From Wenyingzhuangia fucanilytica (GTDB lineage: Bacteria; Bacteroidota; Bacteroidia; Flavobacteriales; Flavobacteriaceae), in the NCBI RefSeq assembly GCF_001697185.1, contig NZ_CP014224.1:3363058-3427057 (forward strand): a DNA stretch of 64,000 nucleotides, given 5' to 3'. A model generated the notes under the pieces. The model did no database searches, had not been told where the DNA came from, and saw only the letters and a program-made list of their open reading frames with translations. Of the stretch, positions 56,943-64,000 are shown one piece after another. The first letter of the stretch is position 1; every line of letters starts with the position of its first letter. Position numbers and translations under genes: made by a program.

Positions 56943-57013
56943 CCAATTATGATGTAAGTCATGTTTTATTGTAAAAAAATATCTTTATTTTAGAGAAACT
57001 TAAAATTAAAAAT

Positions 57014-57349
57014 ATGAAAGTAATCTCTTTGTTAAAAGATGTAAACTATAAAGCAAAACCCTCTTTAACCGTTTTGTTCGAAACTGAATTTTCTAAGGAA
57101 ATTAGAATAGTGATGAAAAAAGGACAAGAGGTTAAAGAACATAAAACAGAGCACCCAATTATTGTTTCAATTTTTGACGGGAGTATAGAGTTTAGTGTAG
57201 ATGGAGAAAAAGTGAAAATGAAAAAAGGAGATATGATTTCTTTAGACGCTAATATTCCTCATAGTTTATTATGTACAGCAGATAGTATTGTTAGACTTTC
57301 TATTTCTAAACAAGATACTATTACAAGAATAGAAGATTTATTGTTTTAA
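57014..57349 (+). CDS. Small single-domain cupin protein
   Basis: A 111-residue beta-barrel protein with the two cupin motifs: GQEVKEHKTEHPIIVSIFDGSIEFSVDGEKV (residues about 37-67) and DMISLDANIPHSLLCTADSIVRL (about 74-98). The metal-binding histidines are partly kept (His42, His46, His84). No partner domain, so a substrate or ligand cannot be named. Leader of 70 bases without a clear promoter box. Confidence 0.85.
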   Translation: MKVISLLKDVNYKAKPSLTVLFETEFSKEIRIVMKKGQEVKEHKTEHPIIVSIFDGSIEFSVDGEKVKMKKGDMISLDANIPHSLLCTADSIVRLSISKQDTITRIEDLLF

Positions 57350-57358
57350 AAAACAAGC

Positions 57359-57868
57359 TTATTTAAACAAAGCTTGTAATTCGGTAGCCTCTTTTGGTTT
57401 CATTTTACCAGCTACAACTAAACTTAGTTGTCTGCGTTGTAAAGCGTTTTGATAACGTTGTTTTTCTAAATCTGTTTCAGGAATTAATTCTGGAACAGGT
57501 ATAGGTTTTCCATGATTATCTACAGCAACAAAGGTGTAAATAGCTTCGTTTACTTTGGTTTTCTCTCCAGAGTTACGGTCTTCTAAAAAAACATCTGCAA
57601 TTACTTCCATAGAAGATGAAAAAGATCTGGAAACTTTTGCTTCAATAGTCATCATACTACCCAAAGGAATTACTTTGCCAAAAGAAACATTGTTAACAGA
57701 TACTGTTACACAAATAGCATTAGCATGTCTTTGTGCAGCAATACAACAAATTCGGTCTACACGGGCTAAAAGTTCTCCTCCAAATAAACCATGAAGGGCA
57801 TTGGTGTCACTTGGTAAAATAATATCAGTAGTAATGGCTAAAGAAGCCGATGATGTTTTTGCTTTCAT
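57359..57868 (-). CDS. Hot-dog fold acyl-CoA thioesterase
   Basis: A 169-residue thioesterase of the YciA/ACOT branch. The catalytic segment is TNALHGLFGGELLARVDRICCIAAQRHA (residues 21-48), with the Gly-Gly helix cap followed by the substrate-binding Asp. The fold continues with VSVNNVSFGKVIPLGSMMTIEAKVSRSFSSSMEV and the ending EAIYTFVAVDNHGKPIPVPELIP. It would hydrolyse acyl-CoA to free acid. Convergent with the cupin gene (stops 9 bases apart) and upstream of the HU/SPOR gene only by strand. Confidence 0.88.
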   Translation of the reverse strand: MKAKTSSASLAITTDIILPSDTNALHGLFGGELLARVDRICCIAAQRHANAICVTVSVNNVSFGKVIPLGSMMTIEAKVSRSFSSSMEVIADVFLEDRNSGEKTKVNEAIYTFVAVDNHGKPIPVPELIPETDLEKQRYQNALQRRQLSLVVAGKMKPKEATELQALFK

Positions 57869-57910
57869 AGAATTTCAATAAACCTTATGCTTAAAGATAA
57901 GGTTTATTGT

Positions 57911-58795
57911 TTATTCATTGATAAATAGCCAAGCGTGTTTGTTGTCTTTTTTACGGATTGTATTCAAAGTATTAATAGCATCTCTTTTATCGTTAAAAGA
58001 GGCATAACTTACTTGAGTTAATCCCCATTTGTTTAAACCGATAATGCTTGCCTTAAATCCTTTTTCTTTTAATAAATCCACTTTTTTAACAGCGTTTTCT
58101 GGTGCTTTAAAAGCTCCTGCTATAATGTGATATTTATAAGTAATTTCTTCAACAACTTCTTTTTCTACGGTTAAAGTAACTGCAGGTAAAGGTTTTAAAA
58201 TGTTAAAAGAAGCTTGTTGAATTTGATTGGTTACTGCTTGTTGAGCTACAATTTCTTGTTGATTAATTTGCTCTTGAACATAAACGCTACTAGCAAAGAA
58301 TAATCCAACAATAACTGCTGCACTTGCAAAATACTTTCCGTAAGATCTTTTTACTTCGGTTTTTGGCGTAACAATATTGTTTCTTAAAATATAATCCGCA
58401 TTTAAATCACTTAAACCAAAAGAACTTGTTAAGTAGTTTATTTTGTTTAGTGGTTCAAAAACCAATTGTTCATTTTCTAAAGTAAATTGACCAATATTAT
58501 TTAACAATAAAGGATTTTTTTGCAAAGAAGTCTGCCAGTTTTCAACAGTATCTTGTACCATAGCCGCAGCTTTATCAAAAGAAATATTCAGTGATTTTGC
58601 AATATGATTAACCAATAAACCATCATTTTTTTGAAGGTTTATGTTAAAAGAAATCGTTTTGGTAGGAGGTGTAAATTGATGATTTTCAATATTTCTCTTA
58701 CTAGGAATGGTGTTGCTTACAAACCCTCCAAAGTTAGGAACTATAACACATTCGTACCTGTATAATAAATCGCTGATGTATTTTGATAACTGCAT
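57911..58795 (-). CDS. HU-CCDC81 and SPOR domain membrane protein
   Basis: A 294-residue protein. Two HU-like CCDC81 segments come first (residues 1-55, LSKYISDLLYRYECVIVPNFGGFV; 60-125, FNINLQKNDGLLVNHIAKSL). A membrane helix follows (about 153-169, YFASAAVIVGLFFASSV), then a linker and a C-terminal SPOR domain (215-290, YKYHIIAGAFKAPENAVKKVDLLKEKGF). SPOR domains bind denuded glycan at division septa; HU-like domains may bind DNA. A DNA-or-protein-binding cytoplasmic part linked to a septal peptidoglycan sensor is thus plausible. Divergent from dprA. Confidence 0.88.
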   Translation of the reverse strand: MQLSKYISDLLYRYECVIVPNFGGFVSNTIPSKRNIENHQFTPPTKTISFNINLQKNDGLLVNHIAKSLNISFDKAAAMVQDTVENWQTSLQKNPLLLNNIGQFTLENEQLVFEPLNKINYLTSSFGLSDLNADYILRNNIVTPKTEVKRSYGKYFASAAVIVGLFFASSVYVQEQINQQEIVAQQAVTNQIQQASFNILKPLPAVTLTVEKEVVEEITYKYHIIAGAFKAPENAVKKVDLLKEKGFKASIIGLNKWGLTQVSYASFNDKRDAINTLNTIRKKDNKHAWLFINE

Positions 58796-58887
58796 ATAAC
58801 AAAAATATCAAAAAAATGAACAGAGTCAATACTTAATAAGCCTTTTTTAAAAGAAACATTTTTGTATCTTTTTTGTAAAAATTGAAA

Positions 58888-59991
58888 ATGAATTTTAAGG
58901 AACTCATGTATGCTTTGGCTTTGCAAGAGGCTAAAGGAGTGGGAGCAATAACGGCTAAAAAATTAATTTCTATTTATGGCAGTGCTACTCAGTTGTTCGA
59001 GGCACATCAAGAAAAGAGAATTGAAAAGGAGGTGAATCTTAAATTGTTTCAGCAATTGTTTTCAAAAGCATCTTTGGCTAAAGCCGAAAAAGAATTAAAT
59101 AGAGCTGTTTCTAAAGGTTTAAAATGTTTGTACTATCAAGATGAAAATTACCCTAAAGACTTGTTGAATTGTGCCGATGCTCCACTGATTTTGTTTCAAG
59201 ATGGTGGAGGAGATTTTAATCAATATCAAAAAGTAATTAGCATTGTGGGTACAAGAAATATGTCTAATTATGGACGTGGTTTTTGTGCAGAATTAATTGC
59301 GGCTGTAAAAGAATATCAACCATTAATTGTAAGTGGTTATGCCTTTGGTGTTGATATTTGTGCGCATTTAGAAGCTTTAAAAAATAATTTACCTACTACT
59401 GCAGTTTTGGCTCATGGTTTCGCAACAGTATATCCAAACGAACATAAAAGATTTTATCAAGAAATGAAAGAGAGTGGTGGGTTTTTATCTGAGTTTATCT
59501 ATGATGAGCCTCCTTTGAGAAATAATTTTTTAAAAAGAAATAGAATTGTTGCAGGCATAAGTCAGGCTACCATTGTGGTAGAATCTGCCTCAAAAGGAGG
59601 GTCTTTAGTTACTGCGGATATTGCCAATTCTTATCATAAAGATGTGTTTGCTTTACCCGGTAGAACTACCGATGTGTATAGTAAAGGTTGTAATGAATTG
59701 ATTAAAAATCACAAAGCAGCATTAATTACATCTGGAGAAGATTTAATAGCGCAATTGGGATGGAAAAAATCAACAATTAAAGAACCTAAAATAGTACAAC
59801 CTCAATTATTTGTTGATCTTGAGGGAGGAGAAAAAGAAATTTATGATTTGTTAGCAGTCAATGCCATGCATGCCGATGAATTATCACGAACAAGCGGAAT
59901 TCCTATTTACAAAGTTTCTAACTTTATTTTTCAGTTAGAATTAAAAGGTTTGATTCAGGTATTACCCGGAAAACTCATCAAAAGAATTTAA
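58888..59991 (+). CDS. dprA: DNA-processing protein DprA
   Basis: A 367-residue protein that loads RecA on incoming single-stranded DNA during natural transformation. A short N-terminal helix-hairpin-helix segment (ALALQEAKGVGAITAKKLI) precedes the Rossmann-like DprA fold with GTRNMSNYGRGFCAEL near 120, SGYAFGVDICAHLEAL near 150 and ESASKGGSLVTADIAN near 235. A C-terminal winged helix (HADELSRTSGIPIYKVSNFIFQLEL) ends the protein. Start at ATG 58888; an in-frame TTG two codons earlier is not preferred. Other competence genes are not in the window. Confidence 0.93.
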   Translation: MNFKELMYALALQEAKGVGAITAKKLISIYGSATQLFEAHQEKRIEKEVNLKLFQQLFSKASLAKAEKELNRAVSKGLKCLYYQDENYPKDLLNCADAPLILFQDGGGDFNQYQKVISIVGTRNMSNYGRGFCAELIAAVKEYQPLIVSGYAFGVDICAHLEALKNNLPTTAVLAHGFATVYPNEHKRFYQEMKESGGFLSEFIYDEPPLRNNFLKRNRIVAGISQATIVVESASKGGSLVTADIANSYHKDVFALPGRTTDVYSKGCNELIKNHKAALITSGEDLIAQLGWKKSTIKEPKIVQPQLFVDLEGGEKEIYDLLAVNAMHADELSRTSGIPIYKVSNFIFQLELKGLIQVLPGKLIKRI

Positions 59992-60851
59992 TCTTTACTA
60001 CTAATAAAAGTTTCTAGTATTACTGCAGAAACAATAATACATCCTCCAGTAATGGTAGATATGGTTGGAATTTCATTTAAAAATAAAAAGGCTAAAACAC
60101 TACCATATAATGGTTGTACACAGCTTAATAAAGAAACACTGGTTGCCGAGAAGTTTTTAAAATTACTAACCAAATATGTGTGACCAACAGCAGTGGTAAA
60201 AACTCCTAAAATAATTAAATGAGGAAGTTGTGATGAATAGCTCCCAATATCAAAATTGATAAAAGTAAAAATAGGAGCCAACATTATTACAATTAATCCT
60301 GTTTGGTAAAACATCAACTTAGTTGCGTTGTGTTTGGCTACTAAAGATTTCATTAAAATGTTTCTAATAGCGTAAAAAACAGCAGAAGCAATTCCAAAGC
60401 AAATTCCTAAAGAAGTTTGATTTCCTATGCTAAACTCTGGGGTTAATATATAAAGTCCTAGTAAAACTAATAAACCTAAAAATAAGTGTTTTGGGTTAAA
60501 AGTTGTTTTACGAATTAATGGTTCTAATAAGGTTGTAAAAATAGGATAGGTAAATAAAGAAATAATCCCCAATCCAGCTCCAGCTAATTGTAAAGCATAA
60601 AAATAAGTAACCCAATGCCCTGCTTGTAAAAAGGCAGAAATTAAAAATGTTTTTCCATCTTTAGAAGCGTCAAATTTAAAACTAATCTTTTTAAACTTCA
60701 TGTAAATAGCAATGGCTATGCACGCAAAAAAACATCTAGACCAAATGGTAATGGCTGGTGGTAAACTAAGGTAGCTTCCAAAAGGAGCAGCGGTTCCAAT
60801 AATTAATAAAGCTAAATTTAGCTCAAGTATATTCTTTAGTTGATTTTTCAT
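59988..60851 (-). CDS. DMT superfamily (EamA) transporter
   Basis: A 287-residue membrane protein with ten predicted helices in two EamA repeats (first half residues about 7-135, second 150-285). Charged loops such as KFKKISFKFDASKDG lie between helices 2 and 3. Members export amino acids, nucleotides or other metabolites; the substrate is not evident. Its stop overlaps the end of dprA by four bases (convergent), and its start lies six bases after the dut stop on the minus strand, so it is co-transcribed with dut. Confidence 0.9.
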   Translation of the reverse strand: MKNQLKNILELNLALLIIGTAAPFGSYLSLPPAITIWSRCFFACIAIAIYMKFKKISFKFDASKDGKTFLISAFLQAGHWVTYFYALQLAGAGLGIISLFTYPIFTTLLEPLIRKTTFNPKHLFLGLLVLLGLYILTPEFSIGNQTSLGICFGIASAVFYAIRNILMKSLVAKHNATKLMFYQTGLIVIMLAPIFTFINFDIGSYSSQLPHLIILGVFTTAVGHTYLVSNFKNFSATSVSLLSCVQPLYGSVLAFLFLNEIPTISTITGGCIIVSAVILETFISSKD

Positions 60852-60856
60852 GAGTT

Positions 60857-61291
60857 TTATTTAGTACCTGTGCTACCAAAACCTCCAGTCCCTCTTTGGG
60901 TACTATCAAGTTCTTCTACTTCAATCCATGCTGCTTGTTCGTGTTTTGCAATCACCAATTGGGCAATACGTTCTCCATCAGTAACTTCAAAAACATCGTT
61001 TGATAAGTTGACTAAAATCACGCCTATTTCACCTCGGTAATCCGCATCTACAGTACCTGGAGAATTTAAAACGGTAATTCCTTTTTTGGCAGCTAAACCA
61101 CTTCTGGGCCTTACTTGTGCTTCGTATCCTTGAGGCAAAGCAATAAACAATCCTGTTTTTATAATCGCACGTTCTAAAGGTTTTAAGAAAATACTTTCTT
61201 CTATGTTGGCTTTTAAATCTAAACCAGCAGCACCGCTAGTTTCGTATTGAGGTAAATCGTGTTTAGATTTGTTGATGATTTGTACTTTCAT
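60857..61291 (-). CDS. dut: dUTP diphosphatase (dUTPase)
   Basis: A 144-residue trimeric dUTPase that hydrolyses dUTP to dUMP and PPi, keeping uracil out of DNA. All five motifs are seen: [10 protein letters not shown] (1), [11 protein letters not shown] (2), [18 protein letters not shown] (3, with the catalytic Asp), ERIAQLVI (4), and the C-terminal [10 protein letters not shown] (5). Length is standard. First or second gene of a minus-strand set with the transporter; 30 bases after the flippase stop. Confidence 0.97.
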   Translation of the reverse strand: MKVQIINKSKHDLPQYETSGAAGLDLKANIEESIFLKPLERAIIKTGLFIALPQGYEAQVRPRSGLAAKKGITVLNSPGTVDADYRGEIGVILVNLSNDVFEVTDGERIAQLVIAKHEQAAWIEVEELDSTQRGTGGFGSTGTK

Positions 61292-61320
61292 AAAAATAGA
61301 ATTTAGACAAAAGTACGGTC

Positions 61321-62766
61321 TTATTTAGACTTTAAAAATCTTTGCTTGATAAAATTCCTTTCGCTAAAAAACACCAAAGAAAAAGTTAAAATCAATAAAA
61401 TTGTATTGATGATAATTTGTCCTCTAAGTAAGTAAAACGAAATAAAACACAATAAGGTTATCAATAAGAATAAACTTAATATTTTAGAAACTTCATATGG
61501 CGTTTTGTAATGTTTTTGTCCGTATATATAAGAGGTAATCATCATAATTGCATATACAAAAAATGTTACCCAAGCGGCTCCCATATACCCACATATAGGC
61601 ACAAAAATTAGCAAACCTAAAATGGTTAATAATCCTCCTAAAATAGAAAAATACATTCCGTATTTGGTTTGGTTGGTGTTTTTGTACCAAACAGAAAGGT
61701 TGTTGTAAATACCTAATAGTAAATTGGCCAATAAAATAATAGGCACAATGGCTAAGGTTTCAAAATATTCTGGTTTTTTAAGTAAAAGTTGAGCAAAGAA
61801 ATCAATATAAGCAACAATGGTCAGTACAATAAAAGCTCCTAATATGGTAAACCATTTTAAAACCAAAGCATAGGTTTCTTTAGCATTCTTTTGATGTGAT
61901 ACATTAAAGAAAAAAGGTTCTGCTCCAAGTTTAAATGCCATGATAAATAAGGACATGAATACGCCTAGTTTATATGTTCCTGCATAGGCTCCAGCAATAC
62001 TTTCGTTTAAAAATCTTGGTAAAATAAGTTTGTCTAAGTTTTCATTGGTCACATAAGCCAATCCTGCTATTAAAATAGGCCATCCATAGGCAAGCATTTT
62101 TTTTAACAATATAAAATCTAGTCTTAATTTAAATTTTAAGAACATAGGCAATACCATCAAAAAAGTAAGTCCGCTAGCAAATAAATTGGCTAAAAAGATA
62201 TATCCTACTTTTGATGAGGTAGGATACCAACTAAAAGCATTGGTAATTTCTTGTGCAGATAGGACCAATAAAAATAATATGTTAAGTATTGCATAAATAG
62301 AAATGTTTAAAACTCTAAACATTGCATAATTTATGGCCTTGTTTTTGACTCTTAAATAAGCAAAGGGAATAACGGTTAATGTGTCAAACAGTAAAATTCC
62401 GATAAGGGTTTTAAAATGAAGGATTTCTTCAAAACCTAAAAAAGGAGCTATGTTGTTTGATAAAATAAACAGGGGCGTTAATATTAAAAAGGCCACCAAG
62501 GTTACAATACAAAAAGAAGTACTTAGTACTTTTTCTTTGTTTTTTTCTGAATTGAAAAACCTAAAAAAAGTAGTTTCCATACCAAAGGTAAGCAATACGT
62601 TAAAGTAGGCTGCCCATACGAAAAACTCGGTGTTAACGTTAAATTGCTGAGTGTTTTCTAGGGTTTTGGTATGTAGCCCCACTAAAAATACATTTACCGC
62701 TTTAGGTAGCACTGCTGCTAAACCATATACAAATGTGTTTTTTAAAAAAGATTTAAGTGTGCTCAA
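61321..62766 (-). CDS. Oligosaccharide/polysaccharide flippase (MATE/MVF-like)
   Basis: A 481-residue membrane protein with about 14 helices, of the Wzx/PST flippase type that moves lipid-linked sugars across the inner membrane. The N-terminal signature [31 protein letters not shown] is typical; a conserved [10 protein letters not shown] lies near residue 278. The start is TTG at 62764-62766. The frame is open further to 62883, but a TATATTTG promoter box on the minus strand (62792-62785) lies in that extension and it overlaps the divergent gene's start, so the shorter form is chosen. No glycosyltransferases adjoin. Confidence 0.85.
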   Translation of the reverse strand: MSTLKSFLKNTFVYGLAAVLPKAVNVFLVGLHTKTLENTQQFNVNTEFFVWAAYFNVLLTFGMETTFFRFFNSEKNKEKVLSTSFCIVTLVAFLILTPLFILSNNIAPFLGFEEILHFKTLIGILLFDTLTVIPFAYLRVKNKAINYAMFRVLNISIYAILNILFLLVLSAQEITNAFSWYPTSSKVGYIFLANLFASGLTFLMVLPMFLKFKLRLDFILLKKMLAYGWPILIAGLAYVTNENLDKLILPRFLNESIAGAYAGTYKLGVFMSLFIMAFKLGAEPFFFNVSHQKNAKETYALVLKWFTILGAFIVLTIVAYIDFFAQLLLKKPEYFETLAIVPIILLANLLLGIYNNLSVWYKNTNQTKYGMYFSILGGLLTILGLLIFVPICGYMGAAWVTFFVYAIMMITSYIYGQKHYKTPYEVSKILSLFLLITLLCFISFYLLRGQIIINTILLILTFSLVFFSERNFIKQRFLKSK

Positions 62767-62784
62767 ATTAAATAAGTTATCGCA

Positions 62785-62792
62785 CAAATATA
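62785..62792 (-). promoter_or_regulatory. -7 promoter box for the flippase-dut-transporter genes
   Basis: TATATTTG on the minus strand (TAnnTTTG), 18 bases before the TTG start at 62766. No -33 TTG at normal spacing. Confidence 0.45.
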
Positions 62793-62866
62793 TTCTATTT
62801 TTGCCGAAGTAAAATAAAGGATCAAATAAAGTAAAAGAAGTAGTCAATCGTATAATCAATAAAAAT

Positions 62867-63568
62867 ATGAAGAGCCAAACCACTCTTAAATGTTTATTAT
62901 TCTTGTTTTTTGGAATGGGAATTTTAAATCAAAGTTTTTCACAATCGTATAAAGGGTATAAAAAATTAAGTTCACATGAAAAGTGCTGGGTGTTTTTTCA
63001 TCCGTTTAAAGCAAAAAGAGCTTATAGAGTTTCTAAAGAGGTGGAGCGTAGTATAGATTCCATTTTAAATATAGGGGTGATGGGGAATCACCATGTAGGA
63101 AATCAATTAGATGCTTTTAAACATGCTTTTTGGATGTGGAGTTTGGCCGAAGAAATTGGTTGGCGTTCTGCTAGAAGTTTGGGAATAGAGCACGAAAAAG
63201 GGAATTATGAGTTTTTTAAAGAGCATAAATTAGAAGATGGTGTATTGCCCGATAAAATAAGTTGTGAAATGGATTTACACAACAATAGTGTTGGTTTGGC
63301 TTTGTATAAAGAACATAAAAAAGAAAAACTATCTAGGAGTGAACGAATGGAATTGGTGAGAAAGGCGGTTATTGAAGGGAGGATGAAAATGATTTATCAA
63401 ACCAAGAACCAACAATATATAGATAGTACTGGGCAAATTATTCCTAAAGAAGAACATTACGGACTGTGGGAAAATAGAAAATGTTTGGTTCCATCAAGAG
63501 CTGAATATTTAATGGCTGATAATAAATCTAAATACTTAAATTTGTCAGACCAAAAAACAAATAGATGA
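62867..63568 (+). CDS. DUF6973-like exported protein
   Basis: A 233-residue protein with signal peptide (MKSQTTLKCLLFLFFGMGILNQSFS). The conserved block GNQLDAFKHAFWMWSLAEEIG (near 84) followed by ARSLGIEHEKGNYEFF (near 107) and CEMDLHNNSVGLALY (near 135) is the signature of a family of His/Asp/Glu-rich proteins I believe is DUF6973, with no assigned reaction. The pattern of conserved His, Asp and Glu suggests a metal site or hydrolase. Its TGA overlaps the ATG of the next gene (ATGA at 63565-63568). Confidence 0.72.
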   Translation: MKSQTTLKCLLFLFFGMGILNQSFSQSYKGYKKLSSHEKCWVFFHPFKAKRAYRVSKEVERSIDSILNIGVMGNHHVGNQLDAFKHAFWMWSLAEEIGWRSARSLGIEHEKGNYEFFKEHKLEDGVLPDKISCEMDLHNNSVGLALYKEHKKEKLSRSERMELVRKAVIEGRMKMIYQTKNQQYIDSTGQIIPKEEHYGLWENRKCLVPSRAEYLMADNKSKYLNLSDQKTNR

Positions 63569-63990
63569 AAACAGTACATTCAATTTTAGCCGCATTTGTA
63601 TTAATTACCATTGCTATGGTTTTGTTTAATGCAATCATGAGTTTAAAAAGAGAAGAAAAATTTAAAGCAGGTGATCGTAAATTAGCACTAATTGCTTTGA
63701 TTTTAACACACACGCAATTCATAATAGGGTTAATAGCTTATTACGTTTCTGATTGGTATAAAGCGATGAAAGCTGTTGGAATGGGAAATGCCATGAAAAA
63801 TGCAGAATTAAGATTGATGAGTGTTGAGCATCCGTTAATGATGATTGTTGCCATTGCATTGGTTACTGTAGGATGGTCTCGTCACAAAAAATTAACTGAA
63901 GACGCAGCAAAATTTAAATCTTTTGCTATTTTTTATGGAATCGCATTTGTTGTGATTTTATCAAGGATTCCTTGGGCTCAGTGGATTTAA
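63565..63990 (+). CDS. Four-helix membrane protein, cytochrome b-like, function uncertain
   Basis: A 141-residue protein with four membrane segments (about 6-26, 42-62, 85-103, 120-138). Histidines lie at the membrane faces (His5, His49, His89, His107), which has led to similar proteins being labelled cytochrome b. Whether it binds heme cannot be seen; heme ligation would need two pairs of His at matching depth. It is translationally coupled to the DUF6973-like gene by an ATGA overlap. The gene is complete; ten bases follow to the window edge. Confidence 0.7.
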   Translation: MKTVHSILAAFVLITIAMVLFNAIMSLKREEKFKAGDRKLALIALILTHTQFIIGLIAYYVSDWYKAMKAVGMGNAMKNAELRLMSVEHPLMMIVAIALVTVGWSRHKKLTEDAAKFKSFAIFYGIAFVVILSRIPWAQWI

Positions 63991-64000
63991 TCATTTAAAA

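Noticed and set aside
62767..62883. N-terminal extension of the flippase
   Set aside because: It contains a -7 promoter box on the same strand and overlaps the start of the divergent gene; flippases of this type begin near [10 protein letters not shown].
1..64000. CRISPR array, rRNA operon, insertion sequence, prophage or restriction-defence island
   Set aside because: No regularly spaced repeats, no rRNA-like sequence, no transposase, integrase, phage structural or restriction gene found; gene content is mostly housekeeping with short intergenic gaps.

Overview
The window is a stretch of chromosome from a low-GC Bacteroidota, almost certainly a member of the Flavobacteriaceae. Several things point there. 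Promoter-like TAnnTTTG boxes replace the usual -10 element, and one gives a clean TTG-N19-TAAATTTG in front of tRNA-Cys. The type IX secretion/gliding lipoprotein SprE/PorW sits next to a bactofilin and an ATP synthase operon that lacks the beta and epsilon genes. There are many short lipoproteins with SC lipoboxes, TonB-dependent receptors, ECF sigma/anti-sigma pairs, and an HU-CCDC81/SPOR protein. The glucosylglycerate genes would fit a marine or salt-exposed life style. The genus cannot be told from the sequence. I see no insertion sequence, prophage, CRISPR array or rRNA; this is mostly core chromosome with a few accessory clusters.

Layout. 1-6.0 kb: the 5' part of mutS on the minus strand, a SPOUT RNA methyltransferase, an SGNH lipoprotein, and a minus-strand ECF sigma factor with a membrane partner that looks like an anti-sigma/beta-barrel fusion. 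These are followed by small lipoproteins and a tandemly duplicated promoter/leader. 6.0-13.6 kb: a small structured RNA candidate (Flavo-1-like), lysS, a large AsmA-like protein, thioredoxin and glnS. 13.8-18.0 kb: an operon for a periplasmic-type molybdenum hydroxylase with two maturation genes. 18.2-23.8 kb: folB, tRNA-Cys and a four-gene operon that encodes a complete synthesis-and-recycling loop for the osmolyte glucosylglycerate. 23.9-29.3 kb: a metallo-beta-lactamase-fold hydrolase, two exported peptidases and a nitronate monooxygenase-like enzyme. 29.3-37.8 kb: sprE, bactofilin, atpZ-like, a four-helix membrane protein, then atpB-E-F-H-A-G.

37.9-40.6 kb: a small envelope protein, a phosphoesterase, a 69-residue membrane protein, trmB and an alkyltransferase-like protein without its cysteine. 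40.7-47.2 kb: a signalling/uptake cluster made of two half-DUF4331 proteins, a TPR lipoprotein and a TonB-dependent receptor, facing an ECF sigma and RskA-type anti-sigma. 47.3-50.1 kb: an orphan envelope protein and the Fe-S carriers Mrp and NifU. 50.2-58.8 kb: an ABC-F protein, a glucosaminidase, a double oligopeptide-ABC ATPase, a DUF4292 lipoprotein, an EnvC-like murein hydrolase activator, a cupin, a thioesterase and the HU-CCDC81/SPOR protein. 58.9-64 kb: dprA, a DMT-family exporter, dut, an oligosaccharide flippase, a DUF6973-like exported protein and a small membrane protein.

Strong inverted-repeat terminators separate most units. Several genes start at TTG or GTG, or at an ATG downstream of the longest possible frame. 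In several of these cases a TAnnTTTG box helps decide the start. No intergenic stretch exceeds about 300 bases.
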